Source of the DNA: DASQEH01 sp035633755
GTDB lineage: Bacteria > Actinomycetota > Actinomycetes > Propionibacteriales > Nocardioidaceae
Direction: 5' to 3'
Length of the DNA stretch: 64,000 bases
Assembly: GCA_035633755.1 (NCBI GenBank)
Contig: DASQEH010000114.1
Location: 5,145-69,144 of the forward strand
The notes beneath the pieces are model-generated. The model did no database searches. It saw only the letters and a program-made list of their open reading frames with translations, and had not been told where the DNA came from. Shown here in pieces: positions 15,041 through 23,149 of the stretch. Position numbers and translations under genes: made by a program. How positions within the stretch are numbered: position 1 is the first letter of the stretch; the number at the start of each line of letters is the position of its first letter.

Positions 15041-16897
15041 TCACACCTGGGCCATGTCGACGAAGCGCGAGTAGTGGCCCTGGAACGCGAGCACAACATC
15101 CTTGGTCGGGCCGTTTCGGTGCTTGGCGACGATCAGGTCAGCCTCACCTGGGCGGGTGGACTCCTTCTCATAGGCGTCCTCTCGATGGAGCAGGATCACC
15201 ATGTCGCTGTCTTGCTCGAGTGAGCCCGACTCGCGCAGGTCCGACAGCAGCGGACGTTTGGAGGTGCGCTGCTCCGAGCCCCGGTTCAGCTGGGAGATGG
15301 CGATGACGGGAACGTCGAGCTCCTTGGCGAGCAGCTTGATGGAGCGGGAGAACTCCGACACCTCGAGCTGGCGGGACTCGACTTTGCGCCCTGACGACAT
15401 CAGCTGCAGATAGTCGACGACGACCAGACGCAGGTCGTGGCGCTGCTTCAGGCGCCGAGCCTTGGCGCGGATCTCCATCATGGTCAGGTTGGGCGAGTCG
15501 TCGATGAAGAGCGGCGCCTCGGACACCTCGCCCATCTTGCGAACAAGCTTGTGCCAGTCGTCGTCACTCATCTTGCCGTTGCGCATGTGGTGGAGCGGAA
15601 TCTTGGCCTCGGCGGAGAGCAGCCGCATCGTGATCTCAGTGCGGCTCATCTCGAGGGAGAAGATCGCGCTCGTCAACCCGTGCTTGATCGACGCCGAGCG
15701 GGCCATATCGAGTCCGAGCGTCGAGTTGTGCGTCGGAACCATCGCGCGCGACGCGAGATACAGATGGTCGGCGTTGTCGACCTCGACGCACCGCACCGGC
15801 ACGCTCGGCACCGGGGTCACCGCAACGATCTTCCAGCCGGACTCGACGCTGCGCTGGCACCGAGGCCGGGTCCAATGGGTCAGGGCGGCGGGTCCCGTCA
15901 ACGGCTCAGGGCTGCGGATCGAGTGCACCGCTCCCCTGGCGAGCTCGCCGGCCAGCGCTTCGGTGGTCCAGACCTGCTCGTCGGTGTCGGAGTCGGTCAC
16001 CCACTGGTGTTGGGCGTCGGCAACGATCGCCGACCCGTCGGACAGGTCGAGGCGGTAGCACGGTCGATCGTGCAGCACCTCCGTCGCGGCGACCACCGTG
16101 GTGGCGACCCCGTCGGCACCGATCAGCTCATCGCCGACGTGGACCTTCGCCATCGTGGTCCACCCGCTGGGCGTAGGTAGGGCCGTCTCGAGCGCGAGTG
16201 CCTTCCCGATGGCCGGTCGGGCAGCCACGATGATCATCTGGCCGCCATGCAGCCCGTTGGTGAGCTCGTCGAGCTCGGTGAAGCCCGTCGGGACTCCTGC
16301 CATCACCCCGTCGCGGTTCCCGATGGCCTCGAGCTCGTCGATCGTGAGCTCCATGATGTCGGCGAGCGGCGCGTAGTCCTCGGAGGTACGTCTGTCTGTC
16401 ACGCTGTAGATCTCGGCCTGCGCCGAGTCCACCACGTCGTCCACCTGACCCTCGGCGGCGTAACCGATCTGGACGATCTTGGTGCCCGCGTCGACGAGGC
16501 GGCGCAGGATCGCCTTCTCGCGCACGATCTCGGCGTAGTACCCCGCGTTGGCGGCGACCGGGACTCCCGCGACGAGAGTATGCAGGTAGGGAGCACCTCC
16601 GACGCGGGCGATGTCGCCGTTGCGGGTGATCTCAGCTGCCACCGTGATGGGGTCGGCGGGCTCGCCCCTGCCGTAGAGGTCAAGGACGGCGTCGAAGACC
16701 AGCTCGTGTGCCGGGCGGTAGAAGTCACTGCCTCGCAGTACCTCCACGACATCGGCGATGGCGTCCTTGCTGAGGAGCATCGCCCCGAGCACGGACTGCT
16801 CCGCGTGGTCATCCTGCGGTGGCATCCGCGCAGAGGAGACCTCTCGACCGTAGTCGTCAGGCACGGGCTGCGGACCGGAGTACTCAGCGATGCTCAC
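15041..16897 (-). CDS. dnaB: Replicative DNA helicase DnaB, interrupted by an intein
   Basis: Hexameric 5'-3' replicative helicase. The translated product is 618 residues; removing the 159-residue intein leaves 459, the normal DnaB length. Residues 28-130 form the N-terminal primase-interacting domain (PQDDHAEQSVLGAMLLSKDAI). The RecA-like motor begins near 200 (GVPTGFTELDELTNGLHGGQMIIVAARPAIGK). The intein splits Walker A between GK and S, so the helicase is inactive until splicing. Walker B (LRLVVVDYLQLM) and the Arg-finger region (RGSEQRTSKRPLLSDLRESG) follow. GTG 16897 has GAGGGGAG upstream; the open frame to 17386 is non-coding leader. DnaA-box matches lie upstream. Confidence 0.95.
   Translation of the reverse strand: MSIAEYSGPQPVPDDYGREVSSARMPPQDDHAEQSVLGAMLLSKDAIADVVEVLRGSDFYRPAHELVFDAVLDLYGRGEPADPITVAAEITRNGDIARVGGAPYLHTLVAGVPVAANAGYYAEIVREKAILRRLVDAGTKIVQIGYAAEGQVDDVVDSAQAEIYSVTDRRTSEDYAPLADIMELTIDELEAIGNRDGVMAGVPTGFTELDELTNGLHGGQMIIVAARPAIGKALALETALPTPSGWTTMAKVHVGDELIGADGVATTVVAATEVLHDRPCYRLDLSDGSAIVADAQHQWVTDSDTDEQVWTTEALAGELARGAVHSIRSPEPLTGPAALTHWTRPRCQRSVESGWKIVAVTPVPSVPVRCVEVDNADHLYLASRAMVPTHNSTLGLDMARSASIKHGLTSAIFSLEMSRTEITMRLLSAEAKIPLHHMRNGKMSDDDWHKLVRKMGEVSEAPLFIDDSPNLTMMEIRAKARRLKQRHDLRLVVVDYLQLMSSGRKVESRQLEVSEFSRSIKLLAKELDVPVIAISQLNRGSEQRTSKRPLLSDLRESGSLEQDSDMVILLHREDAYEKESTRPGEADLIVAKHRNGPTKDVVLAFQGHYSRFVDMAQV
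15725..16201 (-). mobile_element. Class 3 mini-intein in the DnaB Walker A loop
   Basis: In-frame 159-residue protein-splicing element from ALALETALPT to MVPTHN, inserted between GK and STLGLD. It starts with Ala rather than Cys or Ser. It has the WCT signature of class 3 inteins: Trp67 two residues after the block B His65 (DAQHQW), Cys138 in block F (VRCVEV) and Thr157 in block G (PTHN). Asn159 is the terminal residue and Ser the +1 extein residue. In class 3, Cys138 makes the first nucleophilic attack. There is no room for a LAGLIDADG or HNH endonuclease, so it cannot home by itself. Blocks A (LPTPSGW) and B are well conserved, so splicing is likely active. Confidence 0.9.
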
Positions 16898-17257
16898 GTG
16901 GCTCCCCTCGAACGTGGCTCCTGGAGGCGGACCACGATGCGGACGCTCCCAGGTCTGAGACGCTAGGCCCCCGCGCCGACAAGATTCGGCGCCGGATGGG
17001 AGGTCGCGCACGACGCTACGGCTTGCCTCGTCGCATGTGAACCTCCTCGTCAACAGGCCATGTGGACGTCCCCGTTTCAGCTGTGGACAACGCTGCAGCA
17101 TGTGTGCACAGGCTGGGGATACATCGGTGGAGAACATCGGGCGGGTCGCGACGTGAGGGGTGCTGACCTGCACTATCGCGACACCCAGGGTGTGGAGCAA
17201 AAAACCTTGGAGCACAATGACATCCGCGATGACGCCTTCACCCCTCCACGGACAACT
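16898..17257. promoter_or_regulatory. dnaB / MATE divergent intergenic region with DnaA-box cluster
   Basis: This 360-base gap carries one perfect DnaA box (TGTGGACAA, 17082-17090) and an eight-of-nine match (TGTGGACGT, 17061-17069), plus looser relatives (TGTGCACAG near 17104, TGTGGAGCA at 17191). They lie 160-190 bases upstream of dnaB. A tiny ORF with a perfect RBS is also present (17016-17036). No confident -35/-10 pair could be assigned on either strand. Confidence 0.55.
17016..17036 (-). CDS. Six-residue upstream ORF (MRRGKP) before dnaB
   Basis: On the dnaB strand, AGGAGG (17042-17047) stands exactly 5 bases before an ATG that opens a 6-codon ORF ending in TAG. It ends 118 bases before the dnaB GTG and is out of frame with it. 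The Shine-Dalgarno sequence is stronger than that of dnaB itself. It may be a regulatory leader or a chance match; there is no further support. Confidence 0.25.
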   Translation of the reverse strand: MRRGKP

Positions 17258-17260
17258 GTG

Positions 17261-18649
17261 GTGAGTGAGAGCCGCGCGGCTCGGCGGCGTCAGGACCGCG
17301 AGATAGCTCGCCTGGCGATACCGGCGTTTGCGGCTCTGGTGTCGGAACCGGCCTTCCTGCTCGCCGACGCAGCAATCGTCGGCCACTTGGGAACGCCGTC
17401 GCTGGCCGCGCTGGCGATCGCCGGAAGCGTGGTCCAGGCCGTCATCGGCATGTTTGTCTTCCTGGCCTACGGCACCACGTCGACGGTCGCCCGCAACCTC
17501 GGCGCCGGCAGTACGCGTGCTGCACTCAGCTCCGGGATCGACGGGATCTGGTTGGCGGTCGTGGTCGGGATGGTCGCCGGCCTCGCCACTATCGCGCTGT
17601 CCGAGCCCGTCATCGGGTTGTTCTCACCGGCCGATGACGTGGCTTCGCTGGCCCTGACCTACCTGCGCATTGCCGCCTTCGGCATTCCGCCCCTGCTGCT
17701 GACATTCGCCGCGACCGGAGTCCTGCGTGGACTTCAAGACGTACGCACCCCGCTGGTCGTCGCCGTGGCGGCGAACGTGGTCAACATCGGACTCAACCTG
17801 TGGTTCGTGTACGGGCTCGACTGGGGGCTCGCCGGGTCCGCGGCAGGGACTCTGGTGGCGCAGGGAGCCGGAGCGGCCGCTCTGGTGGCAGTCGTGGTGC
17901 GGGGCGCTTCCCGCCATCACGTGTCGCTGGTCCCGCACCGGGCGGGTGTGCTGGCATCGTGGCGGACCGGCCTGCCCCTGATCCTTCGCACCGTCACGCT
18001 CCGCGCGACCTTGCTGTTGGCGACCTACGTCGCTGCGGGGATCTCGACCGTGGCCGTGGCGGCGCACCAGGTGGCGCTGACCATCTGGACCTTCCTGGCT
18101 TTCGCCTTGGATGCCATCGCAATCGCCGGCCAGGCCATCACCGGCCGGCTTCTCGGCGCCGGGGACGCCGCAGCCGCTCGCCAGGCAGCACGTCGCATGA
18201 TGTGGTGGGGCATCGTCGCAGGGGCCGTCCTGGGCGCGGCGGTGATCGTCAGCCGTCCCGCCGTCGTGCCGCTGTTCTCTCCCGATGCCGACGTCCAGGC
18301 TCTGCTCGCGACGGTGCTCGTCCTGGTGGCTCTGCAGCAACCCATCGCCGGAGTCGTGTTCGTGCTCGATGGTGTCCTCATCGGAGCAGGTGACGGCCGT
18401 TACCTGGCATGGGCGGGCGTCGTGAACTTCGTCGTGTTTGCGCCCTTGGCCCTCGCAGTGCTGTGGACCGACAGCGGACTGATCGCTTTGTGGTTCGCCT
18501 TCATCGCCTTCATGACCGCCCGGATGGGCACGTTGCTCTGGAGGGAGCGAGGCGACCACTGGGTGGTGCTGGGCGCTGCCCCCAGTCCACGGGGCTTTCC
18601 CGGGGATGGGACGCCCCCCACAGAGGGGGCGTCCCATCCCACGGGTTGA
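17261..18649 (+). CDS. MATE family efflux transporter, DinF-like
   Basis: Membrane transporter of 462 residues with twelve hydrophobic segments in two six-helix bundles. The opening IARLAIPAFAALVSEPAFLLADAAIVGHLG is the classical DinF/MATE N-terminus with the conserved Asp. It likely exports cationic compounds using H+ or Na+. GTG 17261 is chosen with adjacent GTG 17258 as the alternative; neither has an RBS. It sits convergent to the rplI-rpsF genes and divergent from dnaB. The same gene between rplI and dnaB is known from Streptomyces-type gene orders, so it is probably ancestral here. Its last codons encode a perfect 16-base-pair hairpin. Confidence 0.87.
   Translation: MSESRAARRRQDREIARLAIPAFAALVSEPAFLLADAAIVGHLGTPSLAALAIAGSVVQAVIGMFVFLAYGTTSTVARNLGAGSTRAALSSGIDGIWLAVVVGMVAGLATIALSEPVIGLFSPADDVASLALTYLRIAAFGIPPLLLTFAATGVLRGLQDVRTPLVVAVAANVVNIGLNLWFVYGLDWGLAGSAAGTLVAQGAGAAALVAVVVRGASRHHVSLVPHRAGVLASWRTGLPLILRTVTLRATLLLATYVAAGISTVAVAAHQVALTIWTFLAFALDAIAIAGQAITGRLLGAGDAAAARQAARRMMWWGIVAGAVLGAAVIVSRPAVVPLFSPDADVQALLATVLVLVALQQPIAGVVFVLDGVLIGAGDGRYLAWAGVVNFVVFAPLALAVLWTDSGLIALWFAFIAFMTARMGTLLWRERGDHWVVLGAAPSPRGFPGDGTPPTEGASHPTG
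18603..18640. terminator. 16-bp perfect hairpin at the MATE 3' end, likely bidirectional terminator
   Basis: Arms 18603-18618 (GGGATGGGACGCCCCC) and 18625-18640 are exact complements with a 6-base loop. The structure is inside the last codons of the MATE gene, 9 bases before the stop region ends, and 70 bases from the convergent rplI stop. There is no T-tract on either side. Its position between convergent genes suggests it ends both transcripts. Confidence 0.65.
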
Positions 18650-18710
18650 GGTCGCCCGACGACGACCTCTGCACACCTCGCGCGCACTTGCGATATGTGC
18701 GCTGCCAGCG

Positions 18711-19157
18711 TCAGGAGGCGACCACCTCGAGGGTGAGGGTGGCGGACACATCCTCGTGCACCTTGACGGTGACCTGGTGCGAGCCCACGGTCTTGATCGG
18801 GTTCTTCACCTCGATGCGTCGCTTGTCGATGGCGGGGCCGCCGGCCGCCGTGACGGCTGCCACGATGTCGGACACGGTGACCGCCCCGAACAAGCGCCCG
18901 GTGCCGCCGGCTTGGGCGGGCACCGTCACGGTGAGCTGCTCGAGCTGCTGCTTGATCTGGTCGGCATGTCCGAGGTCGCGGACGTCGCGGACCGATCGGG
19001 CCTTCTTGATGGAGTCGATCTGCTTCTCGGCGCCCTTGGTCCAGCGCATGGCGAGACCACGAGGCACCAGGTAGTTACGGCCATAGCCGTCCTTGACCTC
19101 GACCACGTCACCGGGGCCGCCGAGAGTGGACACCTCTTGGGTGAGTATCAGCTTCAC
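18711..19157 (-). CDS. rplI: 50S ribosomal protein L9
   Basis: A 148-residue L9. The N-terminal KLILTQEVSTLGGPGDVVEVKDGYGRNYLVPRG binds 23S rRNA. The connecting helix (about residues 40-75) and C-terminal domain are complete. GTG 19157 is preceded by GAGAGGA. It is the last gene of the rpsF-ssb-rpsR-rplI set, 13 bases after rpsR. Confidence 0.97.
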   Translation of the reverse strand: MKLILTQEVSTLGGPGDVVEVKDGYGRNYLVPRGLAMRWTKGAEKQIDSIKKARSVRDVRDLGHADQIKQQLEQLTVTVPAQAGGTGRLFGAVTVSDIVAAVTAAGGPAIDKRRIEVKNPIKTVGSHQVTVKVHEDVSATLTLEVVAS

Positions 19158-19170
19158 GGTTCGAGTCCTC

Positions 19171-19407
19171 TCAGCGGGCGCTGGACGTGTAGGGCAGCAG
19201 CGCCATCTCACGCGCGTTCTTGATCGCCATGGCCACGTCGCGCTGGTGCTGCACGCAGTTGCCGCTCACCCGGCGAGCGCGGATCTTGCCGCGGTCGGAG
19301 ATGAACTTGCGCAGCAGTGTCGTGTCCTTGTAGTCGACGTAGGTGGCTTTGTCCTTGCAGAAGCCGCAAACCTTCTTCTTCGGCTTGCGAACGGGGGGTT
19401 TGGCCAT
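19171..19407 (-). CDS. rpsR: 30S ribosomal protein S18
   Basis: A 78-residue S18 of the cysteine-bearing (zinc-type) form: CGFC near residue 14 and the third Cys in VSGNCVQHQRDV. S18 pairs with S6 on the platform of the small subunit. ATG 19407 has AGGAG eight bases upstream. It lies 92 bases after ssb in the same transcription unit. Confidence 0.97.
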   Translation of the reverse strand: MAKPPVRKPKKKVCGFCKDKATYVDYKDTTLLRKFISDRGKIRARRVSGNCVQHQRDVAMAIKNAREMALLPYTSSAR

Positions 19408-19499
19408 TGTGGTGCTCCTCGTGTGAGCCCGGCCTGCGGCCGGAATGGTCGAATGGGTGGATGAGGCGCGGGCGCGCCGGGTAGGTACTGCGTGCCTGC

Positions 19500-20006
19500 C
19501 TAGAACGGCGGCTCGTCGGACCCACCGGCAGGCGCGGCCCACGGGTCGCTGACGCCACCGGCGTTCGAGCCGGCCCCGCTGGCCGGCGTGGCCCAGGGGT
19601 CGTTGCCGCCGCCGGAGCTGCCGCCGGAGCTGCCCCCGGAGCGCGACGTCTTGGTGACCTTTGCGGTCGCGTACTTCAGGGACGGGCCGATCTCTTCGAC
19701 TTCGACCTCGAACGTCGTGCGCTTCTCGCCCTCGCGTGTCTCGTACGACCGCTGCTTGAGCCGGCCGGTCACGATGACGCGAGCGCCGCGCTGGAGTGTC
19801 TCGGCGACGTTCTCAGCCGCCTGCCGCCAGATCGAGCAGCGCAGGAACAACGCTTCGCTGTCTTTCCACTCGTTGGTCTGCTTGTCGAAGAACCGCGGAG
19901 TGGACGCGACGGTGAAGTTCGCCACGGCAGCGCCGCTGGGCGTGAAACGGAGGTCGGGGTCGTCGGTGAGGTTGCCGACGAGTGTGATGGTGGTGTCGCC
20001 TGCCAT
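19500..20006 (-). CDS. ssb: Single-stranded DNA-binding protein
   Basis: A 168-residue SSB. The OB-fold domain occupies residues 1-112 (TTITLVGNLTDDPDLRFTPSG to GPSLKYATAKV). A Gly/Ser-rich linker (GGSSGGSSGGG) follows, and then the acidic tip DEPPF that recruits repair and replication partners. Two NDPWATPA/SDPWAAPA repeats occur in the tail, a common actinobacterial trait. It lies between rpsF and rpsR. Confidence 0.97.
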   Translation of the reverse strand: MAGDTTITLVGNLTDDPDLRFTPSGAAVANFTVASTPRFFDKQTNEWKDSEALFLRCSIWRQAAENVAETLQRGARVIVTGRLKQRSYETREGEKRTTFEVEVEEIGPSLKYATAKVTKTSRSGGSSGGSSGGGNDPWATPASGAGSNAGGVSDPWAAPAGGSDEPPF

Positions 20007-20097
20007 GTGGAATGGCCTCCCTTGGTCTGGTCAGTTCAGTGGAACGACCGGGGGAATCGGTCTGCGGGTCAGTGATCGCGCGGCGATCCGGAGCGGC

Positions 20098-20388
20098 TCA
20101 GTGAACCTCGGGTCGCAGGACCTTGGTGCGCATCACCGACTCGTTGAGGCCGAGCTGGCGGTCGAGTTCTTTGACCGTAGCTGGCTCCGCCGACAATGTG
20201 ACGACGGCGTAGATGCCTTCGGTTTTCTTGTTCATCTCGTAGGCCAGCCGACGTCGACCCCAGACGTCGACTGATTCGACGCTGCCGCCGTCTTGGCGGA
20301 CGAGGTTGAGGTACTGGTCCAGCGACGGCTGGACGGTACGCTCCTCGAGGTCTGGGTCGAGGATGACCATGAGCTCGTAGTTACGCAT
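20098..20388 (-). CDS. rpsF: 30S ribosomal protein S6
   Basis: A 96-residue S6 (MRNYELMVILDPDLEERTV, ending VMRTKVLRPEVH). It is the first gene of the rpsF-ssb-rpsR-rplI unit. ATG 20388 is preferred by family length. AGGAGG lies 12 bases before it but only 3 before the in-frame ATG 20397, so both starts are slightly off the ideal spacing. The promoter region carries a perfect DnaA box. Confidence 0.96.
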   Translation of the reverse strand: MRNYELMVILDPDLEERTVQPSLDQYLNLVRQDGGSVESVDVWGRRRLAYEMNKKTEGIYAVVTLSAEPATVKELDRQLGLNESVMRTKVLRPEVH

Positions 20389-20538
20389 GACGAACATCCA
20401 CCTCCTGTGGACTCGGCGGTCACGGTCGTTCCGTGACAGGAGGTCACGTCTGAACGGGCCACCGGGCTTCACAGGAAGCCAGGCTCGCCGCTGAGGCGTG
20501 GTGCCGACCCGGCCGGTTGCCGGGCCAACGACGACCAG

Positions 20539-20578
20539 ATTATCAGCGCGCGACCATCCCACGTAATCGTTGTCCACA
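20539..20578 (-). promoter_or_regulatory. rpsF operon promoter with perfect DnaA box
   Basis: Read leftwards, a good -10 (GATAAT, complement of 20539-20544) is preceded by a weak -35 around 20561-20566 (TTACGT, 16-base spacer). Immediately upstream is TGTGGACAA (20570-20578), a perfect actinobacterial DnaA box. It sits where a DnaA monomer could touch RNA polymerase. The operon includes ssb, so DnaA-linked control is plausible. Confidence 0.5.
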
Positions 20579-20598
20579 GGACTGACCGTCGGCCCGCA

Positions 20599-23145
20599 CT
20601 ACTGGGTGGTGATGGCGTCCAGGACGTTGAGCTTCGACGCCCGCCGCGCCGGCAGAACAGCAGCCAGCACTCCGACCAGCGCCGCCAGCGCCACGAACAG
20701 CGCCAGCCTGAGCCAGGGGATGACGAGGACGTCGACGCCTTGGTCGGCGATCGCCCGCTGCAGGGCCACCCCGAACACGATGCCCATCGCCATCCCGAGC
20801 ACCGCACCGAGGACCGAGATCGCCACCGACTCCAATCGGACCATCCGTCGGAGCTGGCGCCGGCTCATGCCAATCGCCCGCAGCAGTCCGACCTCACGGG
20901 TTCGTTCGATGACCGACAGCGCCAACGTGTTGACGATGCCGAGGATCGCGATGATGACGGCGAGGCCGAGCAGGGCATAGATGATGTACAGGAAGGTGTC
21001 GATCTGCTGGCTCTGCTCGTCGGCGAACTGCTGCTGGTCCTTCAAGGTGACAGTCGGCAGGTCCTTCGTGATGGACTCGATCGCGTCATGGATCGCCGCG
21101 GAGTCGGCACCGGGTTCCTTGGTGATGAAGAGCAGCGAGTCGTTGGGCTTCACGCCGCCCTTGGCCAGCGTGTTGAGGCTGACGAGGTAGTTGGCCGGGA
21201 CAGTGGCGGAGGCCTCGAACACCCCTCCCACCACCAGGTTCTGCGTGCCGCCCTGCAGCTCGAGGTCGATCTTGTCGCCGACCTGGTAGCCCTTGCTGTC
21301 GGCTGTCGTGGTGTCGACGAAGATCACCTCGTCCTGCAGGTCGGCGACCTGGCCGGCATCCATGGGGATCTCGAGGGTGCCGCTCAGCTGGGTGGCATCG
21401 GCGGCACCGAGGAACACCTGGTCGCCGTCGATCTCGCCGAAGCCCTGACGGAAGCGGGCCACCGTCTCCACGCCGTCGAGCTCCTCGATGCGGTCGCCGA
21501 TCGCGGCGGAGAAGGGCGTGCCGACGGCGTTGGAGACGACGAAGTCGGCGGTGAGGGTCTGCTCGATGGCCTTGTCGGTGCTTGCCTTCGCCGACTGTCC
21601 GAGGATCGACATCAGGGCCACCAGGGTGAGGCCGATCATCAGCGCGCTCGCCGTTGCCGCGGTACGCCGCGGGTTGCGCAATGAGTTCTCGGTGGCGAGG
21701 TTGCCGACCGGGCCGAACAGCTTGACGTACACCGCTCCCAGGCCGCGCACGACGGGTCGTCCGAGCAGCGGCGACATGAGTGCCACGCCCACCAGGATGA
21801 CCAGCATGCCGACGCCGATGAGGCTGAGCCCCCTCCCACCCGAATCCGCGAACCCGGCCACCATCGCCGCGACACCTGCCGCGACCAGGAGGACTCCCGC
21901 CACCATGCGGCGGCGAAGCGATGCCTCGGGCAGCGCTACCTCGTCGCGCATCGCGGCGACCGGCGAGATCCTGGCTGCTCTCCGCGCGGGCAGATACGCG
22001 GCGATCATCGTGACGACGAGCCCGACGGCGTACGAGATGAGGATCGTGCGTGGCCGGAGGGGGAATTCAGCCTGGCCGAGGTCGAGCCCGATCGCCGCGA
22101 ACAGCGCCTTGAGCCCGATCGCCAGCAGGTAGCCCGCACCGATGCCGATGGTGGACCCGACCAGGCCGACAGCGAAGGCCTCGGCGAGCACCGAGCGGTT
22201 CACCTGCCCCTTGGAGGCGCCCATCGCTCGCAACAGCGCCAGCTCACGGCTTCGCTGCGCGACGAGGATCGAGAACGTGTTGATGATCAAGAACGTGCCG
22301 ACCACCATGGCGACGGCCGCGAACACCAGCAGGAACGTGTTGATGAACCCCAGTGCCTCACCGATGGTGTCCTGGTTCTCCTCAGCGACCTTGTCGCCTT
22401 CGCGCGCCTCCAAGGTGTCGGGCAGCACGGCGTTCGCCGCGTCGGCGAGCTCCGCCTGCGACACGCCGTCGGCAGCGGTCAGTGAGACGTTGGTGTAGAC
22501 GTCCCTGTCCTGGAAGAACAACGGCAGCATGGCGTCGCGGTCGAGGATCGTCAGCGTGGCACCCACCAGACCGCCCTGCGAGCCGAACTCCACCAGGCCC
22601 GACAGCCGGGCCTCCAGCTGCGGCTGGGCTCCCGGCGTGACGAGTGACACGGTGTCGCCCACGGAGTAGCCGGCCTTGTCTGCCGCCGCCTCGTCCAGAG
22701 CCACCTCATCCGGACCCTCCGGCAGCTCCCCCGACGTGAGGGTCAGGACCTGGTCGCCGGTGATTGCGATGGTCTCGTTGTAGTTCATCGCGAAGCCCGG
22801 AGCGCCCTGGCCGCCGACGACCTTCCCGTCGTCGCCGATCACGTAGACGCCCTGCACCGAGTTCGTCCCGGCGACGGAGCTGGCCTCTGGAAGCGCCTGC
22901 AGCTCGGTGTACACATCGGCGGGGATGGTCCTGGAGTCCTCGGCGGAGTCGAAGTCACCGGCGCCCTTGGGTGCGACCTCCACGTCGGCCGTGGTGCCCT
23001 TGATGATCCCGTCGAAGGCTCCGCCGAGAGCGTCGGTGAAGATGAACGACCCGGCGACGAACGCGACGCCCAGCACGATGGCGAAGCCACTGAGGGCGAG
23101 CCTGAGCTTGCGCGCGACGAGGTTGCGCCAGACGACCTTACGCAC
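20599..23145 (-). CDS. ABC transporter permease, FtsX/MacB-like with two FtsX domains
   Basis: An 848-residue permease. An N-terminal helix (about 17-38) is followed by a large extracytoplasmic MacB-like periplasmic-core domain. Three helices form FtsX domain 1 (about 260-395), followed by further helices, a second extracytoplasmic domain, and FtsX domain 2 at the C-terminus (about 720-848). Such exporters act by mechanotransmission on lipids, lipoproteins or peptides outside the membrane; substrate unknown. GTG 23145 lies 4 bases after the ATPase stop, so the two form one transporter. Confidence 0.88.
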   Translation of the reverse strand: MRKVVWRNLVARKLRLALSGFAIVLGVAFVAGSFIFTDALGGAFDGIIKGTTADVEVAPKGAGDFDSAEDSRTIPADVYTELQALPEASSVAGTNSVQGVYVIGDDGKVVGGQGAPGFAMNYNETIAITGDQVLTLTSGELPEGPDEVALDEAAADKAGYSVGDTVSLVTPGAQPQLEARLSGLVEFGSQGGLVGATLTILDRDAMLPLFFQDRDVYTNVSLTAADGVSQAELADAANAVLPDTLEAREGDKVAEENQDTIGEALGFINTFLLVFAAVAMVVGTFLIINTFSILVAQRSRELALLRAMGASKGQVNRSVLAEAFAVGLVGSTIGIGAGYLLAIGLKALFAAIGLDLGQAEFPLRPRTILISYAVGLVVTMIAAYLPARRAARISPVAAMRDEVALPEASLRRRMVAGVLLVAAGVAAMVAGFADSGGRGLSLIGVGMLVILVGVALMSPLLGRPVVRGLGAVYVKLFGPVGNLATENSLRNPRRTAATASALMIGLTLVALMSILGQSAKASTDKAIEQTLTADFVVSNAVGTPFSAAIGDRIEELDGVETVARFRQGFGEIDGDQVFLGAADATQLSGTLEIPMDAGQVADLQDEVIFVDTTTADSKGYQVGDKIDLELQGGTQNLVVGGVFEASATVPANYLVSLNTLAKGGVKPNDSLLFITKEPGADSAAIHDAIESITKDLPTVTLKDQQQFADEQSQQIDTFLYIIYALLGLAVIIAILGIVNTLALSVIERTREVGLLRAIGMSRRQLRRMVRLESVAISVLGAVLGMAMGIVFGVALQRAIADQGVDVLVIPWLRLALFVALAALVGVLAAVLPARRASKLNVLDAITTQ

Positions 23146-23149
23146 GGCG

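Noticed and set aside
15725..16201. Homing endonuclease inside the DnaB intein
   Set aside because: The element is only 159 residues and the linker between blocks B and F is about 60 residues with no LAGLIDADG or HNH motif.
16898..17386. N-terminal extension of DnaB in the open frame
   Set aside because: DnaB homology begins just after GTG 16897, which has a good RBS. The extension is Cys/Arg-rich and overlaps the DnaA-box region.
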